Positions 1 through 6,856 of a stretch of DNA of 11,847 nucleotides are shown here, piece after piece. Numbering within the stretch: position 1 is the stretch's first letter; every line of letters begins with the position of its first letter. The stretch is from Phycisphaerae bacterium (GTDB lineage Bacteria > Planctomycetota > Phycisphaerae > JAAYCJ01): positions 1 through 11,847 of the forward strand of contig WFQY01000527.1 in assembly GCA_015486815.1 (NCBI GenBank), written 5' to 3'. The position numbers and the translations under genes are program-made. The notes below the pieces were generated by a model. That model was not told the DNA's origin. It did not search any database and saw only the letters and a list, made by a program, of their open reading frames with translations.

Positions 1-844
1 CTTCTATATATCGTTTTTGAGTACCTTCTACCACATCGTCGGGTAGTGTCGGACCGGGCGGTGTTTTATCCCAATCGAGGGTTTCGAGAAAATTTCTTAC
101 ATATTGTTTATCGAACGAAGGTTGATCGTGGCCTGGCTCGTATTCGTCAGCTGGCCAAAACCGCGATGAGTCGGGTGTTAGAATTTCATCGACGAGTACG
201 ATATCGTTCGTATCTTTATCCAGTGCCCATTCGAATTTGGTGTCAGCGAGTATAATTCCTCTTGTACGAGCGTAGTCAGCAGCTTGTGTATATAGGTCGA
301 TACTCATCTGTCTGATTTTGTCCATCAGCTCTGCGCCGATGCGTTCAGCTGCCTGGTCGAAAGTGATGTTTTCATCGTGGCCTGAAGTAGCTTTTGTCGC
401 GGGTGTGAAAATAGGCTCGGGCAGTTTATCGTACTGCTTGAGATTGTCGGGCAGTTTGATTCCGCAGACGGTACCGCTGGCTTGATATTCCTTCCAGCCG
501 CTGCCTGTAATATAGCCTCGCACGACGCATTCGATCGGAATGACATCGAGTTTGCGTACCAAAACACTTCTGCCTGCGAAGATTTCGGGCTTGGACGAAA
601 ACTCATCGGGAAAATCGGCAAGCTCGGTAGAGATGATGTGATTGTTGATTTTATCCGCAAATTTATCAAACCAGAAATTGCTTATTTGTGTGAGCAGAAT
701 GCCCTTGAGCGGTATGCCGTTTGGCATAATCACATCGAATGCGCTTATCCTGTCGGTAGCGACCAGAACGAGCTTATCGCCCAAGTCATAAATATCGCGA
801 ACCTTACCGCGTTTGACCGGTATCGACGGTATGTTTGTTTTCAT
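1..844 (-). CDS. purC: Phosphoribosylaminoimidazole-succinocarboxamide synthase (SAICAR synthetase), 3' end outside window
   Basis: PurC joins aspartate to CAIR using ATP, a cytoplasmic step of de novo purine synthesis. On the minus strand about 281 codons are visible and the frame stays open at the left edge, so the C-terminus is missing. Family motifs in order: GKVRDIYDLG near residue 13, DRISAFD near 31, the central VVRGYITGSGWKEYQ block, DTKFEWA, and VDEILTPDSSRFWP. The visible length already exceeds the short (about 240 aa) E. coli type, so this is the longer form of roughly 290-300 aa. Two in-frame ATGs exist, at 865 and 844. I chose 844: it has an AGG Shine-Dalgarno core 5 nt upstream, its product begins MKTNIPSIPVKRGKVRD, and the likely transcription start leaves almost no leader before 865. 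Family assignment is near certain; the start is less so. Confidence 0.95.
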   Translation of the reverse strand, partial: MKTNIPSIPVKRGKVRDIYDLGDKLVLVATDRISAFDVIMPNGIPLKGILLTQISNFWFDKFADKINNHIISTELADFPDEFSSKPEIFAGRSVLVRKLDVIPIECVVRGYITGSGWKEYQASGTVCGIKLPDNLKQYDKLPEPIFTPATKATSGHDENITFDQAAERIGAELMDKIRQMSIDLYTQAADYARTRGIILADTKFEWALDKDTNDIVLVDEILTPDSSRFWPADEYEPGHDQPSFDKQYVRNFLETLDWDKTPPGPTLPDDVVEGTQKRYIE

Positions 845-878
845 TATTGCCTGTTTTGCTTTCATAACAGGCGATAAT
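843..878. repeat. 36-bp inverted repeat over purC -10, transcript start and first codons
   Basis: The arms ATTATTGCCTGTT (843-855) and AACAGGCGATAAT (866-878) are reverse complements except for one position (848/873), around a 10-nt centre. The repeat overlaps the predicted -10 element, the expected transcription start and the purC start codon, which is where a repressor operator would sit. No T-run follows on either strand, so it is not a terminator. If transcription instead began further upstream, the same sequence would fold in RNA and hide the AGG and AUG of purC. The repeat is seen directly; its role is inferred. Confidence 0.55.
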
Positions 879-905
879 ATTAACTTCTCTCAAACTTAAT
901 GTCAA
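877..905 (-). promoter_or_regulatory. Predicted purC promoter
   Basis: Read on the minus strand, a perfect -35 hexamer TTGACA (905-900) is followed by a 17-bp spacer and TAATAT (882-877, 4 of 6 matches). An overlapping TATTAT (879-874) fits the -10 consensus better but would need a 20-bp spacer. Either choice puts the transcription start around 866-871, just in front of purC, and favours translation from the ATG at 844. The call is by consensus only. Confidence 0.5.
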
Positions 906-922
906 CAATCTATCTATATCTT

Positions 923-1102
923 TTATGAAGTCTGATGGAACAGTGATTGAATAAGTGAGGTAGTTGCTGCTCCGGTAATAGCGGTGGCGAAACCTACGAG
1001 TTGATCTATAAGCATTGGCTTAAGCGTGTTTGAACATCCTGTTCCTGTCAATACCAAAATCACACAGCTAATCCAGCCGAGTATAGCTAACCGTATTCTC
1101 AT
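923..1102 (-). CDS. Small predicted lipoprotein (59 aa), function unknown
   Basis: This is a 59-codon minus-strand frame, short but with strong gene-like signals. A GGAGAC Shine-Dalgarno sits about 5 nt before the ATG. The N-terminus has two arginines (MRIR), a hydrophobic stretch (LAILGWISCVILVL) and then TGTGC-SN. That resembles a signal peptide with a lipobox, with Cys23 as the lipid-modified residue; the residue at -3 is Gly rather than the usual Leu, so the lipobox is imperfect. The mature part would be only about 37 residues, rich in Ala and Thr (GFATAITGAATTS), with no known domain. It lies upstream of purC in the same direction, 78 bp away. I do not recognise a family. An inner-membrane single-span microprotein is the alternative. 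Confidence 0.55.
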   Translation of the reverse strand: MRIRLAILGWISCVILVLTGTGCSNTLKPMLIDQLVGFATAITGAATTSLIQSLFHQTS

Positions 1103-1145
1103 AACTGTCTCCTATGACAAAGGGCCAAATAAAACCACATAAATT

Positions 1146-1165
1146 AAGTTACTCAAGTTACTTGA
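1146..1165. repeat. Short direct repeat and palindrome in the divergent intergenic region
   Basis: AAGTTACT occurs twice (1146-1153 and 1155-1162) with one base between, and the second copy is part of a perfect 13-bp palindrome TCAAGT-T-ACTTGA (1153-1165). It lies between the small lipoprotein gene (minus) and the plus-strand operon, about 60 bp upstream of the predicted operon promoter. It could be a regulator site. At this size in AT-rich DNA chance is a real alternative. I see no further gene in 1103-1284. Confidence 0.3.
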
Positions 1166-1222
1166 ATTTATCCAGTAAATTTTTTCAGCATACTTTTGTG
1201 TATGGGCGTTGTCAAATTTCTG

Positions 1223-1251
1223 ATGAAAGTTTTTGTTCGGGCGAGTACAAT
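1223..1251 (+). promoter_or_regulatory. Candidate promoter of the 1285-7473 operon
   Basis: ATGAAA (1223-1228, 4 of 6 matches to TTGACA), a 17-bp spacer and TACAAT (1246-1251, 5 of 6 matches to TATAAT). This predicts a transcription start near 1258 and a leader of about 27 nt that contains the AGGAGAG Shine-Dalgarno at 1270-1276. It is by consensus only; no other pair in the 182-bp intergenic region fits better. Confidence 0.4.
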
Positions 1252-1284
1252 TCGTGATAAGTTTTCATTAGGAGAGAAAATCGA

Positions 1285-2574
1285 ATGAGTAACAAAACAG
1301 GTAAAACTTTTGTCGGATTCGGTTTCGGACCCATACAGACAGGATTGTTTCTGTTCGAAGCATATAATTCCGGAAACTTTTCGCGATTTGTAGTAGCTGA
1401 GATTGACGATACGCTTATAAATGCGGTTCGTAGGAACGGCGGACGCTATACGATAAATGTTGCGAGATTCGATAAAATTGATAAGTTTACGCTTGAAGGT
1501 ATCGAGATATATAATCCGCAAAGGGAAGACGAACGTGAAAAAATTGTCGAAGCTATTGCGGAATCGGATGAACTTGCGACAGCTCTGCCGAGCGTCAAAA
1601 TTTATGATATCGGTGGTGATGCGAGTGTGGTGCAAATCATAGCTAACGGGCTTAAAAAACGGGACGAATCTTTTACGACGATAATATATACAGCTGAGAA
1701 TAATAATCGTGCCGCTGAGATATTGCTTGAAAAGCTTAAAAAAATTACACCGATCGATAAACTTGCGGATGTGCAAGTGCTGAATACTGTTATTGGCAAA
1801 ATGAGTGGAGTGATAAGTGATGCTGAAGTGATTGATAGGATGAGCTTGACTACTATTACGCCTGATATTCCGCGAGCTATCTTGGTTGAGGAATTTAATA
1901 AGATTCTGATTTCTCAGATAACGCTGAAGAATTATCGTCGTGGAATAGAGGTGTTTATTGAAAAGGCCGACCTATTGCCGTTCGAAGAAGCTAAGCTCTA
2001 TGGCCATAATGCTATTCATGCTTTGATAGCATATTTAGCGGATTTGAAAGGTTATCAAACAATTGCACAAGCAGGCGGTGATAAACAAATTATTGAAATA
2101 GCGCATAATGCATTTATAAATGAATCGGGAGCGGGGTTGATTGCCAAATATAAAGATTTTGGCGATGAGTTGTTTACGGAAGCGGGCTATAGGGAATATG
2201 CGGAAGACCTTCTTCGGAGGATGGTTAATCCGAATCTCAACGATTTGGTCGAGCGGGTAGGGCGCGACCATGTACGTAAGCTCGGATATGATGATAGGAT
2301 TTTCGGGACGATGAGAATAGCAATGGATTATGGTATTGAGCCTGTAAATCTTGCGCTTGGCGGAACAGCGGGTATTGTTTCGATGGTAAAACGTTACAAG
2401 TCGGTATCGAATTTGCCAAAAAGCTGTCCGGAAAGTGTTGATAAGATAGATGCTGATGTGATTCGAGATATTTTAACGGAAATATGGGCAGATGCCGGTG
2501 ATAGACATAAAGAAAAGCTAATGGATTTGATGATAGAAGCGTTTTCACGGGTTAGGCAGATAGAGGGATTGTGA
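1285..2574 (+). CDS. Mannitol-dehydrogenase-like polyol/sugar-phosphate oxidoreductase (PSLDR superfamily), substrate unknown
   Basis: The protein (429 aa) resembles the polyol-specific long-chain dehydrogenases (mannitol-1-phosphate 5-dehydrogenase, mannitol 2-dehydrogenase, altronate oxidoreductase), which interconvert polyols and keto sugars with NAD(P). The N-terminal Rossmann segment is GFGFGPIQTG (11-20), related to the GAGNIGRG of MtlD but with Gln18 replacing the third conserved Gly; an acidic residue follows the second strand (VVAEIDD). The family's catalytic signature K-x4-N-x2-H is intact as K237-N242-H245 (KLYGHNAIH), in a helical C-terminal domain. AGGAGAG lies 8 nt before the ATG. 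The stop overlaps the dxr start by 4 nt, so the two are translationally coupled. Fold and catalytic type are fairly sure; substrate is not, and its place ahead of a MEP-pathway gene does not match a sugar-alcohol catabolic operon. Confidence 0.75.
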   Translation: MSNKTGKTFVGFGFGPIQTGLFLFEAYNSGNFSRFVVAEIDDTLINAVRRNGGRYTINVARFDKIDKFTLEGIEIYNPQREDEREKIVEAIAESDELATALPSVKIYDIGGDASVVQIIANGLKKRDESFTTIIYTAENNNRAAEILLEKLKKITPIDKLADVQVLNTVIGKMSGVISDAEVIDRMSLTTITPDIPRAILVEEFNKILISQITLKNYRRGIEVFIEKADLLPFEEAKLYGHNAIHALIAYLADLKGYQTIAQAGGDKQIIEIAHNAFINESGAGLIAKYKDFGDELFTEAGYREYAEDLLRRMVNPNLNDLVERVGRDHVRKLGYDDRIFGTMRIAMDYGIEPVNLALGGTAGIVSMVKRYKSVSNLPKSCPESVDKIDADVIRDILTEIWADAGDRHKEKLMDLMIEAFSRVRQIEGL

Positions 2575-3734
2575 TTTTGGGTAAACGAATAGTAATATTG
2601 GGATCGACAGGTTCGATAGGCACTCGCACGATAGAAGTTGTTCGCAATTTAGGCGAAGATTGGCGGGTAGTGGGTCTGGCAGCGGGTGGTAATTGGCGTA
2701 GGTTGGCTGAGCAGGCACGAGAGATTTTACCTAAACGAGTGGTTATCGCTGAAGAGCGGTTTTATCATGAATTAAAAGATGCGTTAAAAGGTTTGCCTAT
2801 CGAAGTGTCAGCGGGTCAGGAGCAGGTGGAATCATTGTCAGCTATGGGCGAAGCTGACTTTATCGTCTGTGCGATTGTAGGTGCGAGAAGTATCACTTCG
2901 GTTTTGAGGGCGATAGATGCGGGCAAGGATATAGGATTAGCGAGCAAAGAAGCTCTTGTGTTAGCTGGCAGAGTGGTAATGTCTCGGGCAAAAGAGAAGG
3001 GGATAAATCTGCTACCTATCGATAGTGAGCATAGTGCTATATTTCAGTCGATGCAAGCGGGTGATAGAAAAGAGGTAAATAGGATCATACTTACCGCGAG
3101 TGGTGGGCCTTTTCGCGATTGGCCTGTTGAGCGGATACGTAATGCGACGTTGGAGCAGGCTCTTGCACATCCGACATGGTCGATGGGAACGAAAATCACA
3201 GTCGATTCCGCTACGATGATGAACAAATCGTTGGAGATTATCGAGGCACACCATTTGTTTGACATTGATGCGTCGAATATAGATGTTTTGATACATCCGG
3301 AGTCGATAGCGCATTCGTTCGTTGAATTTTGCGACGGCTCGGTGATAGGTCAGCTTTCCGTTCCGGATATGGCGATGCCTATTCAATATGCGTTGACTTG
3401 GCCTATGCGTAGCAAATGTATAGGTAATCATCTTGACCTTTCTGCGGTTGGTCGGTTACACTTTCACAAACCTGATTTTGATAAGTTTCCCGCTCTTAAG
3501 CTCGGATATGAGGTGGCTGACGTTGGCGGAACCGCAGGTGCGGTCTTCAATGCCGCTAATGAGCAAGCGGTGGAAGTGTTCATACAGGGAAAAATAAATT
3601 TCGGAGAAATTGTCGATTTGATAAAACGGGTTTTGGATAGACATAAATTTAAATCCAATCCCGAATTGGAAGAACTTTTTGAGCTCGACAGATGGGCGAG
3701 ACAGGAGATTATTAAATGCTTACAGACTTATTAG
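2571..3734 (+). CDS. dxr: 1-deoxy-D-xylulose 5-phosphate reductoisomerase
   Basis: Dxr rearranges and reduces DXP to 2-C-methyl-D-erythritol 4-phosphate with NADPH and a divalent metal, the committed step of the MEP isoprenoid pathway in the cytoplasm. At 387 aa it has normal length. The N-terminal GSTGSIGTRT (11-20) binds NADPH. PIDSEHS contains metal ligands D151 and E153, LTASGGPFRD is the substrate loop, and DSATMMNKSLE carries N218, K219 and E222 (equivalent to E. coli N227, K228, E231). The C-terminal ADVGGTAGAVFNAANE block is also present. The start is GTG, overlapping the preceding stop as GTGA, with a GAGGG Shine-Dalgarno just upstream; no ATG fits the conserved N-terminus. Its 3' end overlaps rseP by 19 nt. 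The gene looks functional. Confidence 0.97.
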   Translation: MILGKRIVILGSTGSIGTRTIEVVRNLGEDWRVVGLAAGGNWRRLAEQAREILPKRVVIAEERFYHELKDALKGLPIEVSAGQEQVESLSAMGEADFIVCAIVGARSITSVLRAIDAGKDIGLASKEALVLAGRVVMSRAKEKGINLLPIDSEHSAIFQSMQAGDRKEVNRIILTASGGPFRDWPVERIRNATLEQALAHPTWSMGTKITVDSATMMNKSLEIIEAHHLFDIDASNIDVLIHPESIAHSFVEFCDGSVIGQLSVPDMAMPIQYALTWPMRSKCIGNHLDLSAVGRLHFHKPDFDKFPALKLGYEVADVGGTAGAVFNAANEQAVEVFIQGKINFGEIVDLIKRVLDRHKFKSNPELEELFELDRWARQEIIKCLQTY

Positions 3735-5671
3735 CAAACGACATCCTGATGACGATGTTTGGTTATCTTAAAAGTGGCTGGTATATATTGCTGGTGCTTA
3801 TCGGTTTCGGATTTATCATTTTTGTTCACGAGCTTGGCCATTTTCTTGCAGCTCGGATGGTCGGGATAAAAGTTGAGACATTCGCTATCGGTTTCGGACC
3901 GAGATTGTTTGGTTTTCGCAGGGGCGAGACGGATTATCGAATTGCATTGCTACCCTTTGGCGGATATGTCAAGATGCTCGGTCAGGAAGATTTTACACTC
4001 GATCACGATCGGCTTGATAAGACGAAGGTTGATCCCGCATCATTTTTGGCAAAGACGCCCGGTCAACGAATGCTTGTCGTCAGTGGCGGAGTATTTATGA
4101 ATATAATCTTCGCTATCATCGGGTTTATCATTGTGTTTATGAATGGGCTTGATTTTCCCGCTCCTGTAGCTGGCGATATTATGCCGAATAGTCCAGCTGA
4201 GCGTGCGGGATTTGCGCCGGGAGATAAATTTATTGCTGTCAACGGTCATCGGGTTTTGAATTTCAATGAGATAATGTTAGCGGTTGCATTAAGCGATCCG
4301 GATTCGCCACTCGATTTTGAGATAGAACGCAATGGTAAAATTCTACATAAAATTGTCCGCCCGATCTATAATCCCGATAGTCAGCTAAGGCAGATTGGTA
4401 TCGCCGGTGCGGGTTCGCTTAAGGTTTGGGGAAGTGCGGCCGGCTTGAAGGACGGGGATATTATCGTACAGGTGGGAAATGTTAAACCCAAGCTGTTTTC
4501 CAGTGTCGAAAAAGTTATTAAGCAAGCTGAGGGTAAGCCCGTAACGCTTATCGTCGAGCGCAAAGTGGACGGAAAAAACAAGAAAGTAAAAGTCGTCAAA
4601 CGTGCGCATCTTGTACTTTATGCAGAGCCTATGAGCTTTCCGCCGACAGAAGAAGATTTGAAGGAGCAAAAAACAGAGGCGTATAAAGAGCCAGCTATAC
4701 TCGGGCTGGTTCCGAGGAGGAAATTTCTTGGTGAGCTTACGCTTAAAGATGCTTCGAAGAGCAAAGCTCCCTTGATACAAAAGGGAGATATCATTATCCG
4801 CATCGGAAATATTCTCAATCCGACAGGTAGGCAGATACAAAGTTATTTGGAAAAGCTGCGAGGTAAACAGGCGAAGCTTGAGGTGCTGAGGGGCGGAAAA
4901 CGCATCGAAGTTGTCCTGCCGGTTCCCAAAAATGATTTCGAGTTTAACTATGTCTTTGGGCAGATGATTTTCGATGAAGATAATACGGTGGTAGCTGACG
5001 TTCTCAAAGGTACGCCAGCAGCTGATTTGAAAATACCTTCCGGTGCGAGAATAATTGCCTGCGATGGTAAAGAGGTATCGAATTGGTTTGAGATTATCGA
5101 TTACTTCAAGGCTCATCGTGGAAAAGCGGTCAGACTGACGTGGGTCTTCGGCGATAAGAAATACAGCGGGACAATGAAGATACCTGCGGATGGAAAATGG
5201 TTAAGCCAGATAGATTATACGATAGATTTTATTACATATCCGCTGACGACGAAAATCGTCGGAAAGTATCCGCATCAAGCTATTCTGTTGGGATTAAGGC
5301 AGACGTGGTATATAATCAAGATGGCGTATGTAACGATTCAGCGGGTAGCGTTTACACATACGATAGGTGCAAAGCAAATCAGCGGACCTATATTCATTAT
5401 CCATAAAGGCAAGGAAATTGCAGAAAGCGGATTGTATAAGCTGATTTATTATCTCGCACTTATATCAGCGAATCTTGCAGTGATAAACTTTCTGCCTATA
5501 CCAGCGGTGGATGGCGGATTGATTTTGATTTTACTGGTGGAAAAGATTCGTGGCAAGGGATTATCGCCTAAGATAACCGCTATCTGGCAGGCGGTAGGAA
5601 TATCGCTGTTGATAGCGTTGCTGCTGTTTGTTACGTATAATGATATTAGCAAGCTGATAAACGGACAATAG
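3716..5671 (+). CDS. rseP: RseP/S2P-type site-2 intramembrane zinc metalloprotease with four PDZ-like repeats
   Basis: This inner-membrane protease cleaves single-span substrates such as anti-sigma factors during regulated intramembrane proteolysis. The zinc site is complete: HELGH at 38-42 in the first membrane segment (about 22-40), and NFLPIPAVDGG at 591-601 with the third ligand D599. Membrane segments also lie near 118-142, 573-592 and 624-641. Between them are four PDZ-like repeats by eye: about 148-213, 226-298, 327-402 and 412-490, each with a GD/GxxI-type strand (APGDKFIAV, KDGDIIVQV, QKGDIIIRI, PSGARIIAC). Length is 651 aa against about 450 for E. coli RseP with two PDZ domains. AGGAGA 7 nt before the ATG at 3716 supports this start, although ATGs at 3749 and 3755 lie nearer the membrane segment. 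The dxr-rseP neighbourhood is common in bacteria. Confidence 0.94.
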   Translation: MLTDLLANDILMTMFGYLKSGWYILLVLIGFGFIIFVHELGHFLAARMVGIKVETFAIGFGPRLFGFRRGETDYRIALLPFGGYVKMLGQEDFTLDHDRLDKTKVDPASFLAKTPGQRMLVVSGGVFMNIIFAIIGFIIVFMNGLDFPAPVAGDIMPNSPAERAGFAPGDKFIAVNGHRVLNFNEIMLAVALSDPDSPLDFEIERNGKILHKIVRPIYNPDSQLRQIGIAGAGSLKVWGSAAGLKDGDIIVQVGNVKPKLFSSVEKVIKQAEGKPVTLIVERKVDGKNKKVKVVKRAHLVLYAEPMSFPPTEEDLKEQKTEAYKEPAILGLVPRRKFLGELTLKDASKSKAPLIQKGDIIIRIGNILNPTGRQIQSYLEKLRGKQAKLEVLRGGKRIEVVLPVPKNDFEFNYVFGQMIFDEDNTVVADVLKGTPAADLKIPSGARIIACDGKEVSNWFEIIDYFKAHRGKAVRLTWVFGDKKYSGTMKIPADGKWLSQIDYTIDFITYPLTTKIVGKYPHQAILLGLRQTWYIIKMAYVTIQRVAFTHTIGAKQISGPIFIIHKGKEIAESGLYKLIYYLALISANLAVINFLPIPAVDGGLILILLVEKIRGKGLSPKITAIWQAVGISLLIALLLFVTYNDISKLINGQ

Positions 5672-5686
5672 CGATCGGTTGGATTT

Positions 5687-6856
5687 GTGATAGATGTTAG
5701 TTTTTTATATTGTGGGCGAGCGAATGAGACCGTAGCTCATCGCTATGGTGGTGCTGAAGCTCATCGGGGGAATAGCTCATCGATAGAGAAAAAGCCAATT
5801 GTTGTGTGGAATATTACGCGCAGATGCAATCTGCGGTGTAAGCATTGCTATAGCGGGTCAGCTTTCGAAGTAAATGAAGATGAGCTGACAAACGCCGAAG
5901 CAAAAAAAGTTATCGATGATTTGGCGGATTTTGGCGTGCCTGTGATTTTGTTTTCAGGTGGTGAGCCTTTGATGCGAGAAGATGTTTTCGAGCTGATAGC
6001 CTATGCTAACGAAAAAAATATCAGAACGGTATTAAGTACCAATGGCACGCTTATAAACGAACAAATAGCTGACGTTATTGCTGCGGTTGGCGTCAGTTAT
6101 GTCGGCATATCAATCGACAGTGCGCATGCTGATGTGCATAATCAATTTCGCGGCTCAGCAGGGGCGTTTGAAAAAGCTATCCGGGCGATTGAGATCCTTA
6201 AAAAACGTAATCGCAAAGCAGGAATGAGAGTAACGTTGATAAAGTTCAATGCGGATGATCTTGAAGGGATATTCGAGCTGGCGGGACGATTGCAGGTGGA
6301 CAGACTCTGTTTTTATCATCTCGTACCGGTATCGGGGGCTGAGCGAACCCTTGCCTTATCGAAAGAGCAGACGAGGATTGCGATAGAGAAGATTTTTGCA
6401 TTGACAGAGCGATATATTGATATGCAGGTGCTTACGGTCGATAATCATTGCGACGGTGCTTTTTTGTATCTTAAGCTAAAGGAAAAATCACCCGAACAAG
6501 CTGAAAAGATATATGGTTTGCTGAAACGTAATGCGGGGGCAGGCGGATCGAGTGGTGTTGGTATAGCTTGTATTGATTGGTCGGGCGGTGTCCACATTGA
6601 TCAGTTTTCGATGGATTATACGATAGGAAATGTTCGTGAAAAATCATTCGGAGAGATTTGGCGTTCTGACGATGAGCTTTTGAGTAAGCTTAGAAATCGC
6701 AAAAGTCATATTACAGGCAGATGTAGTGCGTGTAGATTTTTCGATATATGTGGCGGGGGGCTTCGCAGCAGGGCAAAGCTGATAACAGGTGATTTTTGGG
6801 CATCCGAACCTGATTGCTATCTGAGCGATGACGAAATTTCAGGAGATGTAAAATAA
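5687..6856 (+). CDS. ahbC: Radical SAM protein of the AhbC/NirJ family, probable 12,18-didecarboxysiroheme deacetylase
   Basis: AhbC removes the two acetate side chains of 12,18-didecarboxysiroheme in the siroheme-dependent haem pathway of archaea and anaerobic bacteria. The radical SAM cluster motif CNLRCKHC gives C47, C51 and C54, followed by FSGGEPL (SAM binding). The C-terminal part has the SPASM-like auxiliary cluster cysteines in GIACIDWSGGVHIDQF, GRCSACRFFDICGG and PDCYLS. The N-terminus, MIDVSFLYCG then AHRYG, matches the AhbC pattern (LYCG then ALRYG), which supports the GTG start at 5687 despite a weak ribosome site. It starts 15 nt after rseP and its stop shares one base with the pgsA start. 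Haem d1 NirJ and peptide-modifying SPASM enzymes are alternatives, but no nir genes or precursor peptide are visible. AhbA/B/D are not in the window. Confidence 0.8.
   Translation: MIDVSFLYCGRANETVAHRYGGAEAHRGNSSSIEKKPIVVWNITRRCNLRCKHCYSGSAFEVNEDELTNAEAKKVIDDLADFGVPVILFSGGEPLMREDVFELIAYANEKNIRTVLSTNGTLINEQIADVIAAVGVSYVGISIDSAHADVHNQFRGSAGAFEKAIRAIEILKKRNRKAGMRVTLIKFNADDLEGIFELAGRLQVDRLCFYHLVPVSGAERTLALSKEQTRIAIEKIFALTERYIDMQVLTVDNHCDGAFLYLKLKEKSPEQAEKIYGLLKRNAGAGGSSGVGIACIDWSGGVHIDQFSMDYTIGNVREKSFGEIWRSDDELLSKLRNRKSHITGRCSACRFFDICGGGLRSRAKLITGDFWASEPDCYLSDDEISGDVK
5734..5782 (+). repeat. Three copies of AGCTCATCG inside the 5' end of the radical SAM gene
   Basis: AGCTCATCG is found at 5734-5742, 5758-5766 and 5774-5782. 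The first two copies share a reading frame (AHR in the protein), while the third is in another frame and codes for SSS, so the repetition is at the DNA level. An imperfect inverted partner, GCGAATGAG (5720-5728), precedes the first copy. The stretch codes for the variable linker between the conserved N-terminus and the cluster motif. It could be local slippage or duplication, or a coincidence. Confidence 0.45.

Noticed and set aside
482..877. Plus-strand open frame of 131 codons
   Set aside because: It lies opposite purC, whose motifs are unmistakable on the minus strand; no ribosome site or recognisable domain.
843..878. The purC inverted repeat as an intrinsic terminator
   Set aside because: No T-rich tract follows on either strand, and it overlaps a promoter and a start codon.
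1168..1776. Minus-strand open frame of 202 codons opposite the polyol-dehydrogenase-like gene
   Set aside because: The composition is that of an antisense frame (many Arg, Phe, Ile, Tyr), with no motif; the plus strand encodes a clear PSLDR enzyme with a good ribosome site.
4385..5116. Minus-strand open frame of 243 codons opposite rseP
   Set aside because: It is the shadow of the PDZ-like repeats; no start signals, no domain.
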